Assembly: GCA_964035015.1 (NCBI GenBank)
Contig: CAXIUP010000138.1
Span: forward strand, 1-64,000
Reading direction: 5' to 3'
DNA from: Corallium rubrum
Lineage: Eukaryota > Cnidaria > Anthozoa > Scleralcyonacea > Coralliidae
DNA: 64,000 nucleotides
In this document: one piece after another, positions 1-9,843 of the stretch
Numbering within the stretch: the first letter of the stretch is position 1
Layout of the letters: each line of letters starts with the position of its first letter
Program-made: the position numbers and the translations under genes
Notes under the pieces: generated by a model
What the model saw: the letters and a program-made list of their open reading frames with translations, nothing else
The model's database searches: none
Told to the model about the DNA's origin: nothing

Positions 1-43
1 TTAAACGTAATGATTTTCAAAAAAAAAATCAATTGTAGCAGGG

Positions 44-696
44 TCATGCTGCATGCTGTTGTTGCATTTGATTCATCATAACTTTCAACATGTCTTGTTG
101 TTGTTGGCAAGCCTGATCTTGCTTATTTGTAGCAAGCTCTAATTCTTTCTTCCTCAAATCCAATTCCTCCTTTTTAAATTCATGATCTTTTGATGATTTT
201 TCCTTTAGATAATCGATTGTATCACTAGCACTTCTTCTAACCTTTTTCTTTCCACCATTGTCTGCAGACTCATCACATTTTTTCTTTGTAGTATTTACCA
301 TTCTTTCCATAGCTTGTTTTCTCATTAACTCAGCAGTTTCTTTCTCCTTTTCCGATTTTTTTACTTTTTCAAGATCCTGTAACTCGATTCTAGCTTTGCC
401 TTCCTTTTCTCTCTCTAATATTTCCTCCAACAATCAATCTATTTCGGATTGCCCCACTTCAATCCCTGTAGCGTTTTCCTCTTCTTTTAGTTTTTTAGCT
501 TGTTTTGTTGTTAACAAGGAGTACCTGTCCCGAACAGCTCTAGCAGAAACTCGAAACTTTGGTTGTTCGATGGAATTTAGTGCATTTGAGATTTTCTCCC
601 AAACTTTCCCCCTTTCTGGACTTCTAGGTTTGAGATTAAATGGTTCTGCTACCAGCACTTCGCAACACATAAGAACATCGTGCTGCGATGTCCACT
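44..696 (-). pseudogene. Myb/SANT-like DNA-binding protein of transposon type, one in-frame stop
   Basis: Two reading frames on the minus strand (670-434 and 433-44) are in the same frame and separated only by a TGA at 436-434. The first part has the Trp/Phe-rich helices of a Myb/SANT-like domain ([22 protein letters not shown]). The second is a charged coiled coil (LEEILEREKEGK...) ending in a Gln-rich tail. This order is typical of the SANT-like partner proteins found with invertebrate DNA transposons. The coding sequence can be read back to about 696, where a ctttcag acceptor-like sequence precedes WTSQ, so an upstream exon is likely. The TGA replaces a residue between SEID and LLEE, so I call it a nonsense mutation. 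Family assignment is from pattern recognition only. Confidence 0.6.
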
Positions 697-1235
697 GAAA
701 GTACTTGTTTCTGTTTTAAACTTAAACAAAAATAAGCTTATTTTAAAAATCATGAAGAAGAATCAACTGGTATACATTCAACCAACAACAAAAATACCAC
801 GAGAGAAATGTCTAAAAGTAATTAGGGAAGTTAAGAAAAGCACTAGTAAAGCAAATAGGATAGCTGCTATCATTCTTCAAGATATGTAAGTTAATATATT
901 TACTTACATTCTTTTTAAAGCTTCTTTTTCGGCTGCCATTCGTTTTAATATATCACAGAGTAAGAGTGTAAAAACTACATAAAATTAAATAAAAACAATT
1001 TCTATCCACCTAACAGCAATGGATCTTCGTAAGTTTAATTAAAATATCCGACAAACAATCACATTTACGCCTAGATAGACATAAAACTACATACGTTTTC
1101 AGGTGGACGGCTTCGAACGTAAAATTCCGGCGTCGACGATAGCAGGACGACGGCTCAAACATGTGCAGACATGCGCAACGCATCCAAACGTAACCAGGTG
1201 ACTTCCGGGCGTCGTCGTCGTCCCTTTCGTCGTGT
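697..1235. other. gene-free stretch
   Basis: No convincing gene. It is AT-rich to about 1080, then turns GC-richer (1100-1235, with several cgtcg runs) just before the BEL/Pao fragment. A 69-codon plus-strand frame at 680-889 has no recognisable features. Confidence 0.4.
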
Positions 1236-1660
1236 TTGCTTAAGCTCTCTATTATGTCTCCTGGAACCGAAGCTGATCTATCAACAGTGTTTTTGACGCA
1301 AACTTCAAGCAGCGACTACGAGTTATTGAGCAGATTGGACGTCCTAGGACTGGAGGATCGACCTGAGGGTGACCAGAAGAGTGTGTATGAAGACTTCAAA
1401 GAGCAGCTAGTAAGAAGTCCTGAAGGATGGTTCGAGACGGGGTTACCTTGGAAAGCAAATCATCCACCTTTGCCTAATAACGTACAGGGCAGTGTTAAAC
1501 GGCTTGGAAACCTGGTAAAGAAACTGGAGAAACAACCTGAATTGATGACCAAATATGATGCCATCATTCGAGACCAGATTGACCAAGGAATTGTAGAAAA
1601 GGTCACGGTTTCAAACATCACACCAAAGAAAGAATTCTACATCCCACACAAGCTTGTGAT
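1236..1660 (+). pseudogene. BEL/Pao retrotransposon polyprotein fragment (start of reverse transcriptase)
   Basis: The frame carries the linker that precedes the BEL/Pao reverse transcriptase: SRLDVLGLEDRPEGDQKS, VYEDFKEQL, GLPWKANHPPLP, a basic leucine-rich stretch, IIRDQIDQGIVEKV, then EFYIPHKLVI. In intact elements the RT palm follows this last motif. Here the coding sequence stops at 1660, where the compound microsatellite begins. No aspartic protease, RT catalytic motif or integrase is left, and no LTR is visible. It is a dead fragment truncated on its 3' side by the adjoining LINE insertion. Confidence 0.8.
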
Positions 1661-1808
1661 ACATACACACACACACGCACACGCACACGCACACGCACAC
1701 GCACACGCACACGCACACGCACACGCACACGCACACGCACACGCACACGCACACGCACACGCACACGCACACGCACACGCACACGCACACGCACACGCGC
1801 GCGCGCGC

Positions 1809-1881
<73 letters not shown>

Positions 1882-1929
1882 CATACATACATACATACAT
1901 ACATACATACATACATACATACATACATA
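1661..1929. repeat. compound microsatellite, expanded 3' tail of the adjacent LINE
   Basis: Ordered blocks: (CACACG)n about 1675-1798, (CG)n about 1797-1812, (CGCA)n to about 1869, (CA)n, then (CATA)n 1881-1929. The (CATA)n block, read on the minus strand as (TATG)n, directly follows AATAAAGTTTATG of the LINE 3' end. The array is therefore best explained as the tandem 3' tail of that LINE, later diversified. Long reading frames inside it are artefacts. Confidence 0.85.
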
Positions 1930-3300
1930 AACTTTATTTACCCTCGAATTTACAGAGTAGCTAATTACAGCTAATATCTTCGAGAAAATAAACAAGTAAA
2001 TAAAATAAAAGCTCGTAAATAAAATGAAAGAGCTCGTACCTCCCCCCGTATATTATTTAAATATAATCATAATTATAATTATAATTATTTAAAGTACTTC
2101 AAGTAAAGTTACATGTCCGTGTTTTCTTCTTAAAGTCCTTAACAGTAATATCGGCTAATCTAAAATCGTCTGATAACGAGTTCCAGTATTTTGCTGATTG
2201 ATACTTAAAGGAATTAAGACCAAAAGTAGTAGTACGAGGTTTAGGTAAATTCAAAATATCTGTACCTCTTAAGGAATACGACACAGATCTTAAAGTAAAC
2301 GTATCTTTTAAATAAGAAGGATAATTTGTAAAGTACAGACATTTAAATAATATTATAAGCATGTTTTGAATTCTTCTATTGTATAAATCAGTTGTCCTTG
2401 CTTTGTCCAACAGCTCGTGATAGGCAGAATCTCTGTCATCTAGAAGACATCTAAGGATACGCTTATTCAAGGTCTCTAGTTTATCAGCATTACGAGCACT
2501 GCAGAAATGCCACACAGATGAGCAATAATTGAAATGTGGAAGTATAAACGCCTTGTATAATCGTAATAATGTACTAGTTGAAATCAGCTTACGGAACCTC
2601 TTCATTACATTAAATTGATTGTTAATCTTTTTGCAAATGGTAGAGATGTGGTTGTCAAAATGAAGCTTATCATCCATATTCAGTCCACATAGATCTATTG
2701 AACTTTTAATCGGAAATGAGAATTCATGATCAGTACTACCCAATACCACAGCTTGATGTTTATACCATAAATTTACAAGGTTGAGATCATTCTGAATGCG
2801 TCTATCAAGAGCAATGGGATCCACGTCCGAGTCGTACAATTGTTCGTCATCAGCATAAGCATGTAGTTTCACCACTTTAATATGATAAAACACATCATTT
2901 ATGAAAATATTGAAAAACATTGGTCCTAGGACACTCCCTTGCGGTACACCTCTCTTGACAGTTTCCCAGCTAGAGTATGTATCCCCGATTTTCACTCTCT
3001 GCTTCCTACCAGACAGGTAATCTCCTTGATAAGCCGTGATGGTATTAAATCATGTCCGCAGGATTTACGCACATTGACTTCTAACAATAACTTCTCAACT
3101 TCTGTCCTATCAACCAAACGAAAGTTAAAACAATTAAGCAAATGTTGATCATTATTTTCGTAAATTGCCCTGATACTAGGATGCATTCTAAAGTCTGTTT
3201 CAAAATCATCTGCCTTGATTTCAGATACTCCATCAACAATATGAATGAAGTATTCATTAAATATATCTGCAATTTCTTTTTTATCCGTAATAACAACATA
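1930..3300 (-). mobile_element. CR1/Jockey-group LINE copy, 5' truncated and internally deleted
   Basis: Minus-strand non-LTR retrotransposon. From 3300 down: the region N-terminal to RT (FNEYFIHIVDGVSE), NVRKSCGHD, SRLIKEI, then abruptly YLSGRKQRVKIGDTYSSW, GVPQGSVLGP and AYADDEQLYDS (the YADD catalytic box), then the LINE C-terminal domain. After the stop at 2099 there is an AT-rich 3' UTR and AATAAA followed by a (TATG)n tail. Several hundred bases coding for the central RT (motifs around the first catalytic Asp) are missing. The copy is truncated at about 3300 and sits in the BEL/Pao fragment. Confidence 0.85.
2099..3300 (-). pseudogene. LINE reverse transcriptase, central RT deleted
   Basis: Two frames, 3300-2992 and 2995-2099, meet at a deletion junction near 3017-3022. 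Upstream reads ...RLIKEI and downstream resumes out of frame at YLSGRKQRVKIG. The second part holds GVPQGS, the YADD box and a C-terminal domain ending FKKKTRTCNFT. With the first catalytic Asp motif removed the product cannot be active. The family is known from the RT order. The deletion is inferred from the abrupt jump between two motifs normally about 150-200 residues apart. Confidence 0.85.
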
Positions 3301-3538
3301 ATTTTATGAGTATAGTGTTCATAGTGGTAAAATTATATTTGATATGAAATGGGATGCGTTAAAGACATACGATTATACTGTTGACTTTTAATTAATTAAT
3401 TATATTCTGGTTGTATGTTTAGGTAAATAGCCGTGTCATATAACATTTGATCTAATTAATTTTAATATCTATTGTAAACGATAACAGCTGTTCGGTTTTA
3501 TTTACATGCTTTACATGCTTTACTAACAAAGCTCGCTC

Positions 3539-3546
3539 TATATAAA
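3539..3546 (+). promoter_or_regulatory. TATA box of the gene at 3604
   Basis: TATATAAA lies 58 bases before the ATG at 3604. The same arrangement (strong TATA box 40-70 bases before ATG) recurs before the genes at 6492, 8384, 8928, 55899 and 59140, which ties these genes to one element. Confidence 0.55.
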
Positions 3547-3603
3547 ACCCTTAACCATCCGAACCGTGTGTAAACAGTATTAGATGTGTGATACAACGAT
3601 AAG

Positions 3604-3855
3604 ATGTCGAACCAGAACGAGAAGAAATTGAGAACTAATTCGTTAATTTTGAAAAAAGCTACGGGTCAAATTAACGATGAAGAACAACAAGAACTAAATC
3701 AATTCGTTCAAGAATATTTAAAGGATGATGTTGAAGAATTAACGAATCGTACGAAAGAAATTTTGGCAGAAAAGATGAAAGATATTAATCTTCATACGGT
3801 TGCAAAATTACAATTTAAATGGAGTATAGACATTGTATATGACAAGATGAAGTAA
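3604..3855 (+). CDS. small charged helical protein of the AT-rich virus-like element, unknown function
   Basis: An 83-codon intact frame starting at an ATG 58 bases downstream of a TATA box. The product is highly charged and helix-prone (KKLRTNS, EEQQELNQFVQEYL, EELTNRTKEILAEKM), with no Cys motif, membrane segment or recognised domain. Its promoter style and AT-rich base composition match the viral genes further right, so I place it in that element. It is the leftmost gene I would assign to it. Confidence 0.5.
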   Translation: MSNQNEKKLRTNSLILKKATGQINDEEQQELNQFVQEYLKDDVEELTNRTKEILAEKMKDINLHTVAKLQFKWSIDIVYDKMK

Positions 3856-3913
3856 ATAACAAGTCAAAAATAACCAGACATCGTCTCATATAACATTTGA
3901 TGAACATGTATTT

Positions 3914-4150
3914 TAATTTTAATAACTTTTATCGTTCAATTAAAATATCTTTTGCACCAACGTTCCTGTCTATTTTTACAATCGCATCTGTGGTAGATTT
4001 TACATATGATATCTTTAGGTTAATTTCTTCTACAAAAATCACAAAACACTTTATAAACTTCACACTCGTGACATGTATTACTAGTAACACATGTAATTTA
4101 CGTTTTGAATTTGATAATAACACCTGTAGCAGAAATTCATTTTTTTTCTA
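3914..4150 (-). pseudogene. degenerate Cys-rich (zinc-finger-like) gene
   Basis: Minus-strand frames contain closely spaced cysteine pairs: FCYRCYY near 4140-4120, then TCHECEVYKVFCDFCRRN near 4075-4025, then DIICKIYHRCDCKN and RWCKRYFN to about 3914. A frameshift separates the first pair from the rest and an in-frame TAA follows CRRN. The CxxC spacing suggests a small zinc-binding protein that has decayed. No family is recognised, and the gene could also be chance, given the length. Confidence 0.35.
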
Positions 4151-4370
4151 AAAGAGAGAAGAGAAAACAAGGAAACAATTTTTTATAAATTGTAAATGTT
4201 ATTTTATTTTTTTTTTATTTCTACATACATTTTTTTACTCCTTCGTCTTCTTTTACTTAAATCTTGTGCGACCAGGTTAATTTGTTCATATGTTCATATA
4301 TTATAGTTTTATTTTGAAAAAAAAAATTAAAAGTTTTTTTAAATCCCTCCTAATTCTTTTACTCTGAATC

Positions 4371-6345
4371 TCACATACTATCAGCTAAAAAGTCTGATTC
4401 TGACACTTTTATATCCCAAACATCGCTCCACATCAGTTGTGCATCGTATTGAGGGAGTTCTTTGCTTTTTTCCACTTTAACAGCGACACTGTATTTCCGG
4501 CATCTCTATTTAACGGAATCAACGGAATCGACGGAATCAACGGAATCTGCCGGAAATGTGGTTAATCGCTTACTAACAGACGGTTAATAAAATACATTTA
4601 TTTACGTTTATTAGCTGAGACTGAAACTGATCTGTCGTCGATACTTCAAGTAAGGTTATTGGATTAGACATATTATGTACATATATATATATACGCGGAA
4701 TTGTTGAAAGAGATTTTATATTTTTGATTGCTATGATTGCGCAAATACACGTGTCTCATTTAAATTTACTAAGTGTTAAGTCGGACACAACCTGTGGGTT
4801 GATTAACAGAAAAAGATTTTCGATTTTTAATTGAGGATCATAGCAAAACCACCTTTTGAAGCTTGAAAATCTAGAAAGATAATGTAAATAAAAAAATCAG
4901 GGGTCTTCATTTATAAAGATATAAATACAAGTTCTCTGTCTGTTGAACTCATTCTTTGAATCATAAACACGGGTGTTTTTATTAAGACGATTACATTTAG
5001 CGTTTTCCGCACGTAGAAGGTACTATTGCGTCATGATTGCACAAATGCAACAAATAAATTTTGTAATAAAATTTTGTAGACAAATTTACTGTCATCAGTG
5101 CCGAGTAATCACCTTTGCTGCGCGCATGAAATGTCCAAAACATGTATATCTTCCGCCTAAATATTATTTGTGCCGCTAGAAGGAAATTATGTGCGGAAAT
5201 TTTAGCGTATTTTACGTCCCTCGACCAACTACCCTCGACCCTCGACTTGCAATCCTCGATACTCGACCAAAACCCATACTCCTCCAGGAAGACCTAATCT
5301 TGAGGGGTAGTGTGGCCGTCTTTCTTACATGCCTTTATTTTCTAGGGGATTAGGGATATAAGATTTATATTTTAAAAAATTGTACAATATTTTCAAATGA
5401 TCTAATTCATATATATGTTGAAGCTTCGAGCTTTAGTTCACTTAGGCAACTGTATGGTTAAAATCCAATATAAATGTGGAAGACATATTTGTGCAATCCA
5501 TGATGCAATAGTACCTTCTACGTGCGGAAAAAGCTAAATGTAATCGTCTTAATAAAAACACCCGTGTTTATGATTCAAAGAATGAGTTCAACAGACAGAG
5601 CACTTGTGTATTTATATCTTTATAAATGAAGAACCCTGATTTTTTTATTTACATTTAACCAAGCTTCAAAAGGTGGTTTTGCTATGATCCTTAATTAAAA
5701 ATCGAAAATCTTTTTCTGTCAATCAACCCACAGGTTGTGTCCTTAACACTTAGTAAATTTAAAATGAGACACGTATATTTGCGCAATCATAGCAATCAAA
5801 AATATAAAATCTCTTTCAACAATTACGCGTATATATGTACGTAATATGTCTAATCCAATAATCTTACTTGAAGTATCGACGACAGATCAGTTTCAGTCTC
5901 AGGTAATAAACGTAAATAAATGTATTTTATTAACCATCTGTTAGTAAGCGATTAACCACATTTCCGGCAGATTCCGTTGATTCCATTGATTCCGTCGATT
6001 CCGTTGATTCCGTTAAATAGAGATGCCGCTGTATTTCTCTATTCGTGTTTTCATATCGCTTTCACTTTCGTTATCATCATGATAACCAGCGCGATCGAGA
6101 ATGAATTCCGTTTCACCATCCAATGCTCGAATATATTTAATCAATCCAATTACAAATGGGACTTTCGCGTTGTAATAAGGATTTCTTAGTTTATAACACC
6201 ATTTATTCCACACATTTTCTGCAATTTCTTTCCTTATTGCACTGATACATTTTTTTGACCACTGAAATCCATTTTTATCGTTGATTCCGTCATCTTTTTT
6301 TGGGGGAATAATGATAATATCGAGACACTGTCACTTACGCTTTGA
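4371..6345 (-). pseudogene. unknown viral gene split by the foldback insertion
   Basis: The reading frame runs from about 6345 to 6029 on the minus strand (FQWSKKCISAIRKEI, VWNKWCYKLRN, IRALDGETEF, DMKTRIEKYS). It resumes at 4488-4371 (VEKSKELPQYD, MWSDVWDIKVSESDF) after removing the 1531-bp element at 4498-6028 and one copy of its 9-base target duplication. Upstream of 6330 there is a stop and a gacag sequence that could be a splice acceptor, so the true start is unclear. No family is recognised. The clean resumption supports both the gene and the insertion boundaries. Confidence 0.55.
4498..6028. mobile_element. Mutator-like foldback element, 1531 bp, 9-bp target duplication
   Basis: Long inverted repeats of about 560 bases (4498-5060 and about 5480-6028) start CGGCATCTCTATTTAACGGA and end with its complement. 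The direct duplication CTGTATTTC flanks the element at 4489-4497 and 6029-6037. The centre (about 5060-5480) has no gene. Terminal subrepeats (ggaatcaac/ggaatcgac) lie just inside each end. Long TIRs plus a 9-base duplication are typical of MULE/foldback elements. There is no transposase inside, so it is non-autonomous. Confidence 0.85.
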
Positions 6346-6411
6346 ATGATTTTGTTTGAAAAGCTACGCTCTTTTATAGATGGTCTTTAATTATTTACGA
6401 AAAAATATATA

Positions 6412-6457
6412 CCATATATGGTTACATATGAGAAAAAAATAAAAGCAGGTATAAATA
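6412..6457 (+). promoter_or_regulatory. CArG-like box and TATA box upstream of 6492
   Basis: CCATATATGG (6412-6421) fits the SRF/MADS consensus CC(A/T)6GG. TATAAATA follows at 6450-6457, 35 bases before the ATG. Confidence 0.45.
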
Positions 6458-6491
6458 AAACTGTACAAAGATAATATTTCATTACGTTGAG

Positions 6492-7720
6492 ATGGTGTCA
6501 AAGCGTGGTTTTGACGATTCAACTGATGATGAAAATAAGAAAAGAAAAAAGAAAAAAATTGAAGAAGAATCGACCTTGAAAACGATTCTTATGATTGTTC
6601 CTGAATTTCGTAAATTTCGTAGCGGGGAAATTGGATTGTTACATTGGTTGTGTGGATTATTGGAAATATTTCAAGGTGGTTTTATAAGATTGATTGAAAG
6701 AGAATTTGCCCAACGTTCTAGTAATCATCCAGTACCACGATATCTACGCCACGCTCATTCTTTATGGTTGTACAGAGGGAAGCCGCGTGAAGGTGAAGAA
6801 GAAATAGAAAGAGAACTTCTTCCTTACGTAGTTATAGAGAATTATTTACGTTCTTTAGTACCCTATATGTCCGAAAGAACTGGACGATGGTCGGTGAGAG
6901 TATCTTGTTGGTCAAATCTTTTGACACTGACTCGTGATTGTACTTTATGTTGTTCTTTTTTCCCTCGAAACGATGTTAAGGAATATTACTTTAACCTTTT
7001 ATTCATCGTCGTTCACCATCGCAACGTAATAATTATCATTTAACGGGTTGTAAAAGTGAAATCACAAGTACAATGTATACACCGTTTGCGAATGGAGGAG
7101 AAAAAAGAGCTGAGTTTTTTTATTATATTTGTGAAAGATATAATGAAAGAACGTTAACAGCTGCGTTTTTTTGTATTGTATATCACCTTATTTTTCCCCC
7201 CATTGCTGTAGAACGAGGGTTGATATTGATGTAGATTTACTTTATAATTTAATCGCATGTTTTATATTTTCTTGTGACCGACATAATCCTGACGGTGTAT
7301 TAGAACGTGAAGTTGATTTTACTTTTAATGTTGAAAAAATAAGACAATACATAGTTGAGAAATTGCAAGTAAATGTAGAGGGAAATTATGAGTTTCATAA
7401 GGAATATTTCTGTCGATATAAAAACTGTCAAAGAAATTGTCTAGAAAAAATTGAAACGTTTCGTTATAAATTGGAAAATTTAAGTAGGGTAATGAGCGAG
7501 GAGGGAAAAAATGTTCAGACAAATTATATTTTACCATTACCTCGTGTATATGTGCGTTAACGCTCACTCGAGATATTTTACAACGCCTTATGTAAAAATA
7601 GATCTACAATACTGTATTACGGCTGAAGATGTAGCGGATTATATACATTATGTTTTACCCGTAATAGCTGAGATTAATGATTTATCAATGTTTTCCGTGG
7701 TGAATGAAAATTGTAACTAA
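6492..7720 (+). pseudogene. unknown viral protein, paralogue 1, several frameshifts
   Basis: About 400 codons in at least three frames: 6492-7010, about 7030-7200 (frame with YHLTGCKSEIT), 7171-7555 and 7511-7720. The N-terminus has a basic, NLS-like leader (MVSKRGFDDS..., KKRKKKK). Then come VPEFRKFRSGEIGLLHWL and SLWLYRG, a Cys pair CCSFFPRN, DRHNPDGVL, and a Cys motif CRYKNCQRNC. The same blocks in the same order occur in the second copy (8928-9152 plus 54754-55764), which supports a single gene of this length. Frameshifts lie near 7010-7030, 7170-7200 and 7510-7555. Function is unknown and no enzyme motif is seen. Confidence 0.6.
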
Positions 7721-7781
7721 TGAATTATGTGAATATTAAGAAAAAAACAAAAAAAAACCCAAAACCCCCAAAACTGTTCAA

Positions 7782-8245
7782 TTAGTTTCCTTGTTCAATT
7801 TCATAACATACGCATTCATTCCATGTCATATATGGAAGTACTTTATATTCATATACAGTTGTAGTAAATGGAACGTCAGCAGATGGAATGATATACGTTA
7901 TTTTATTCAACACTTGCTTGATCATTACTATTCCCTGCATTTCTTGTTGGTTCGGATGATTCAAACGATAAATATTTCGGGGTTTTCGAAGTATAAGAAG
8001 GCAATTCTCTACATCTTGGGTACCACCGACAGCTAACATTTTTTTATACGACCAAGATATGCAATCAGTAAATTCACATCATTCATATATAACATCAAAC
8101 AGCGACTCCACCAATATGCTGATTGTTGCTTCCCGGTATCGTCGAGGTAATTCCACACTAGAATTTCATCCAGTGAAATTCGCCTTGCTACAACTGCCAT
8201 ACTCTTTTTTATCTTCCCTTCGAGATGACTTCGATGACTTTCCAT
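7782..8245 (-). CDS. unknown viral protein in two overlapping frames joined at an A7 run
   Basis: Frames 8245-8033 (MESHRSHLEG..., SLDEILVWNYLDD, LLIAYLGRIKK) and 8039-7782 (MLAVGGTQDVENC, IPSADVPFTTTVYEY, WNECVCYEIEQ) overlap at A AAA AAA (complement of T run 8039-8045). A -1 shift there gives one protein of about 155 residues. This could be programmed -1 frameshifting, a homopolymer mutation or a sequencing error. No domain is recognised. The gene lies on the opposite strand between the two paralogues. Confidence 0.5.
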
Positions 8246-8329
8246 TCTGGGTCCCAGATAAACGAATTATTTTCTTGTTTTTTTTTTACGCGGTAAAGCT
8301 ATTTATATTTTTATATTCAACTAAATATT

Positions 8330-8347
8330 CCTAATATGGTATAAATA
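8330..8347 (+). promoter_or_regulatory. CArG box directly abutting a TATA box
   Basis: CCTAATATGG (8330-8339) fits CC(A/T)6GG and runs straight into TATAAATA (8340-8347), 37 bases before the ATG at 8384. Confidence 0.5.
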
Positions 8348-8383
8348 CACGATCGGGTGCTCATTTTACCATTATCGTTCAAG

Positions 8384-8821
8384 ATGGCTACAAAACGTTG
8401 TTTTGCAACTTCAATTTCATGTCATGATAATAAGAAAAGAAAAGAGAATGAAGAAGAAAAAAAACAAACAAGTGGTATAGAAGAAATTTTATGTCTATGT
8501 TACGTTGAAATTATTGTTGATATCGTGAATGAAGCTTACTTTCAAGAATGCAATGGTTGTGATATATCATTTAAAGAAAAAATGGAATTGTTTTACTCGC
8601 AAGTGATTGAGGAGTTGAAGATAAACAATGAAATAGTCGTGAATCGGTTTCAGGAAGACATAGATGAACATCGTAAAATCGGATTTTTTACTGATAGTGA
8701 TACCTACGATTTTTTACTTGCTAATACAATTCAAATGTTAAAATGCAGAATTCATAAAAGAAAGATATGCGAAGACAACTACATTTTTTTAAAGAAATCA
8801 TTGAAGAAGACGATCAGATAG
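8384..8821 (+). CDS. unknown viral protein with the shared basic leader
   Basis: An intact frame of 145 codons from the ATG at 8384. An in-frame ATG at 8357 would fall only 10 bases after the TATA box, so I prefer 8384. The N-terminus MATKRCFATS then KKRKENEEEKK resembles the KRGF/KRGY ... KKRK leaders of the two neighbouring paralogues. The body is helical and acidic (EEILCLCYVEIIVDIV, EKMELFYSQVIEELK). It probably belongs to the same diverged family or shares a nuclear-targeting leader. No enzyme motif is seen. Confidence 0.6.
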   Translation: MATKRCFATSISCHDNKKRKENEEEKKQTSGIEEILCLCYVEIIVDIVNEAYFQECNGCDISFKEKMELFYSQVIEELKINNEIVVNRFQEDIDEHRKIGFFTDSDTYDFLLANTIQMLKCRIHKRKICEDNYIFLKKSLKKTIR

Positions 8822-8875
8822 AAAAAGGGGAAGAAGAGAACTGAAAGAATGTTTGGAATTTTTTTTCTGAAAAAA

Positions 8876-8885
8876 TATATAAATA
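8876..8885 (+). promoter_or_regulatory. TATA box of the gene at 8928
   Basis: TATATAAATA, 43 bases before the ATG at 8928. Same promoter style as the neighbouring viral genes. Confidence 0.55.
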
Positions 8886-8927
8886 CTCGTGAAGAAGTAA
8901 GAAGTATTCACTTTCCTACTCGTTATC

Positions 8928-9152
8928 ATGAGTAGAAAGCGTGGTTATGGTTCATCATGTAGTGGAGATACTAAAAGAATAAAACTTGATGAAGAACAGA
9001 CTTTGAAATCAATTCTTATTCACGTTCCTGAATTTCGTAAATTTCGTCACCGTGAAATTTGTTTATTATATTGGCTATGTGGGTTATTGGGAATATATCA
9101 AGGAGCATTTATAAGAACGATTGAAAGAGTAGACGAACCGCAACACGAATGC
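8928..9152 (+). pseudogene. unknown viral protein, paralogue 2, 5' part
   Basis: The start (MSRKRGYGSS, then KRIKLDEEQ) and VPEFRKFRHREICLLYWL match paralogue 1 block for block. Homology stops at about 9152, where the terminal inverted repeat of the 45.6-kb transposon begins. The reading frame resumes at 54754 on the far side, so one viral gene has been split by the insertion. Confidence 0.75.
9145..9151. other. left target-site duplication of the 45.6-kb transposon
   Basis: ACGAATG here and at 54754-54760 directly flank the inverted termini. The next base differs (C on the left, T on the right), so the duplication may be 6-8 bases depending on how that base is assigned. Confidence 0.75.
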
Positions 9153-9636
9153 ATGGCGTGCCAAGATGGACAAAATTACATAAACCAAATATACGAAACA
9201 GCTTGGCAAATATTTATAAGCAATTTGAAATATGTGCATACAAATCAACAAATATGTGTCGTGTTTTCAAATATAAACTTTATTTCTCAAATATCTACAA
9301 CAAAACTATCATATATTTACAACGAAATGCCAAATATATAAAGCAAGCTAGATTATATAAAGCAACATATATTTACAACGAAATGCCAAATATATAAAGC
9401 AGCTAGATTATAGAAGGCAACACATATATTTACAACGAAATGCCAAATATATAAAGCAAGCTAGATTATATAAAGCAACATATATTTACAACGACATGCC
9501 AAATATATAAAGGAAGCGACGTTACAAAGCACCGGCAATTGAGCCTTCTGTAATACGGTCAGTTAAGGTTTATCGACTGGGTAGGTACTTCAAGTAACAA
9601 AGACATTGAAAGAACGTCTGGTAAACATGGCCGAAC
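9153..9636 (+). repeat. left TIR with TATA-rich subrepeats
   Basis: Inverted copy of 54206-54753. It contains about 3.7 copies of a roughly 57-bp subrepeat (from 9312; acaacgaaatgccaaatata core), each with TATATAAAG-type sequences. Homology between the two TIRs runs through CTGGTAAAC up to ATGGCCGAAC, the first codons of the two genes, and then stops. Confidence 0.85.
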
Positions 9637-9843
9637 AATTCACTACCACCACTGCATTTTTAACCATAGGGATAATGCTGTTTGAAGAGCTTTCTCGCCA
9701 TTCCTTTACGTCAGACACTTGTTTTGCAGAAGTGTTAGTATGTAGAGCTGAGGAGTATGTGAATGGACTGGTAGTACTCCATCTATATGCGTGGCCTGAA
9801 GATGTTTCACGTTTGTTTGTCACTGTTATTGCGAGCGTTCAAA
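9627..9843 (+). pseudogene. rve/DDE integrase-type transposase, N-terminal exon part
   Basis: An ATG exactly at the inner end of the left TIR starts MAEQFTTTTAF and a helical region (LFEELSRHSF, EVLVCRAEEYVNGL). The frame is broken at 9843 by the CACTA element. It continues in frame at 30308 once that element and one copy of its AAA duplication are removed. This N-terminal part precedes the GRPRF... helix-turn-helix region normally found before the rve core in this family. Confidence 0.75.

Larger units (their letters stand above)
3433..3925. repeat. short direct repeat flanking a small gene
   Basis: A sequence containing TCATATAACATTTGAT and a nearby ATTTTAAT occurs at about 3433-3466 and again at about 3884-3922, bracketing the small gene at 3604. 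It may mark a duplicated 3' end or intergenic segment of the viral element. The meaning is unknown. Confidence 0.5.

Noticed and set aside
1611..1995. Several long minus-strand reading frames of alternating residues
   Set aside because: They are translations of the compound microsatellite in different frames, not genes.
9149..9397. Reading frames through the left TIR (MHGVPRW..., TTKLSYIYNE...)
   Set aside because: They cross the transposon boundary or subrepeats; the interrupted viral frame resumes at 54754, so these are chance extensions.
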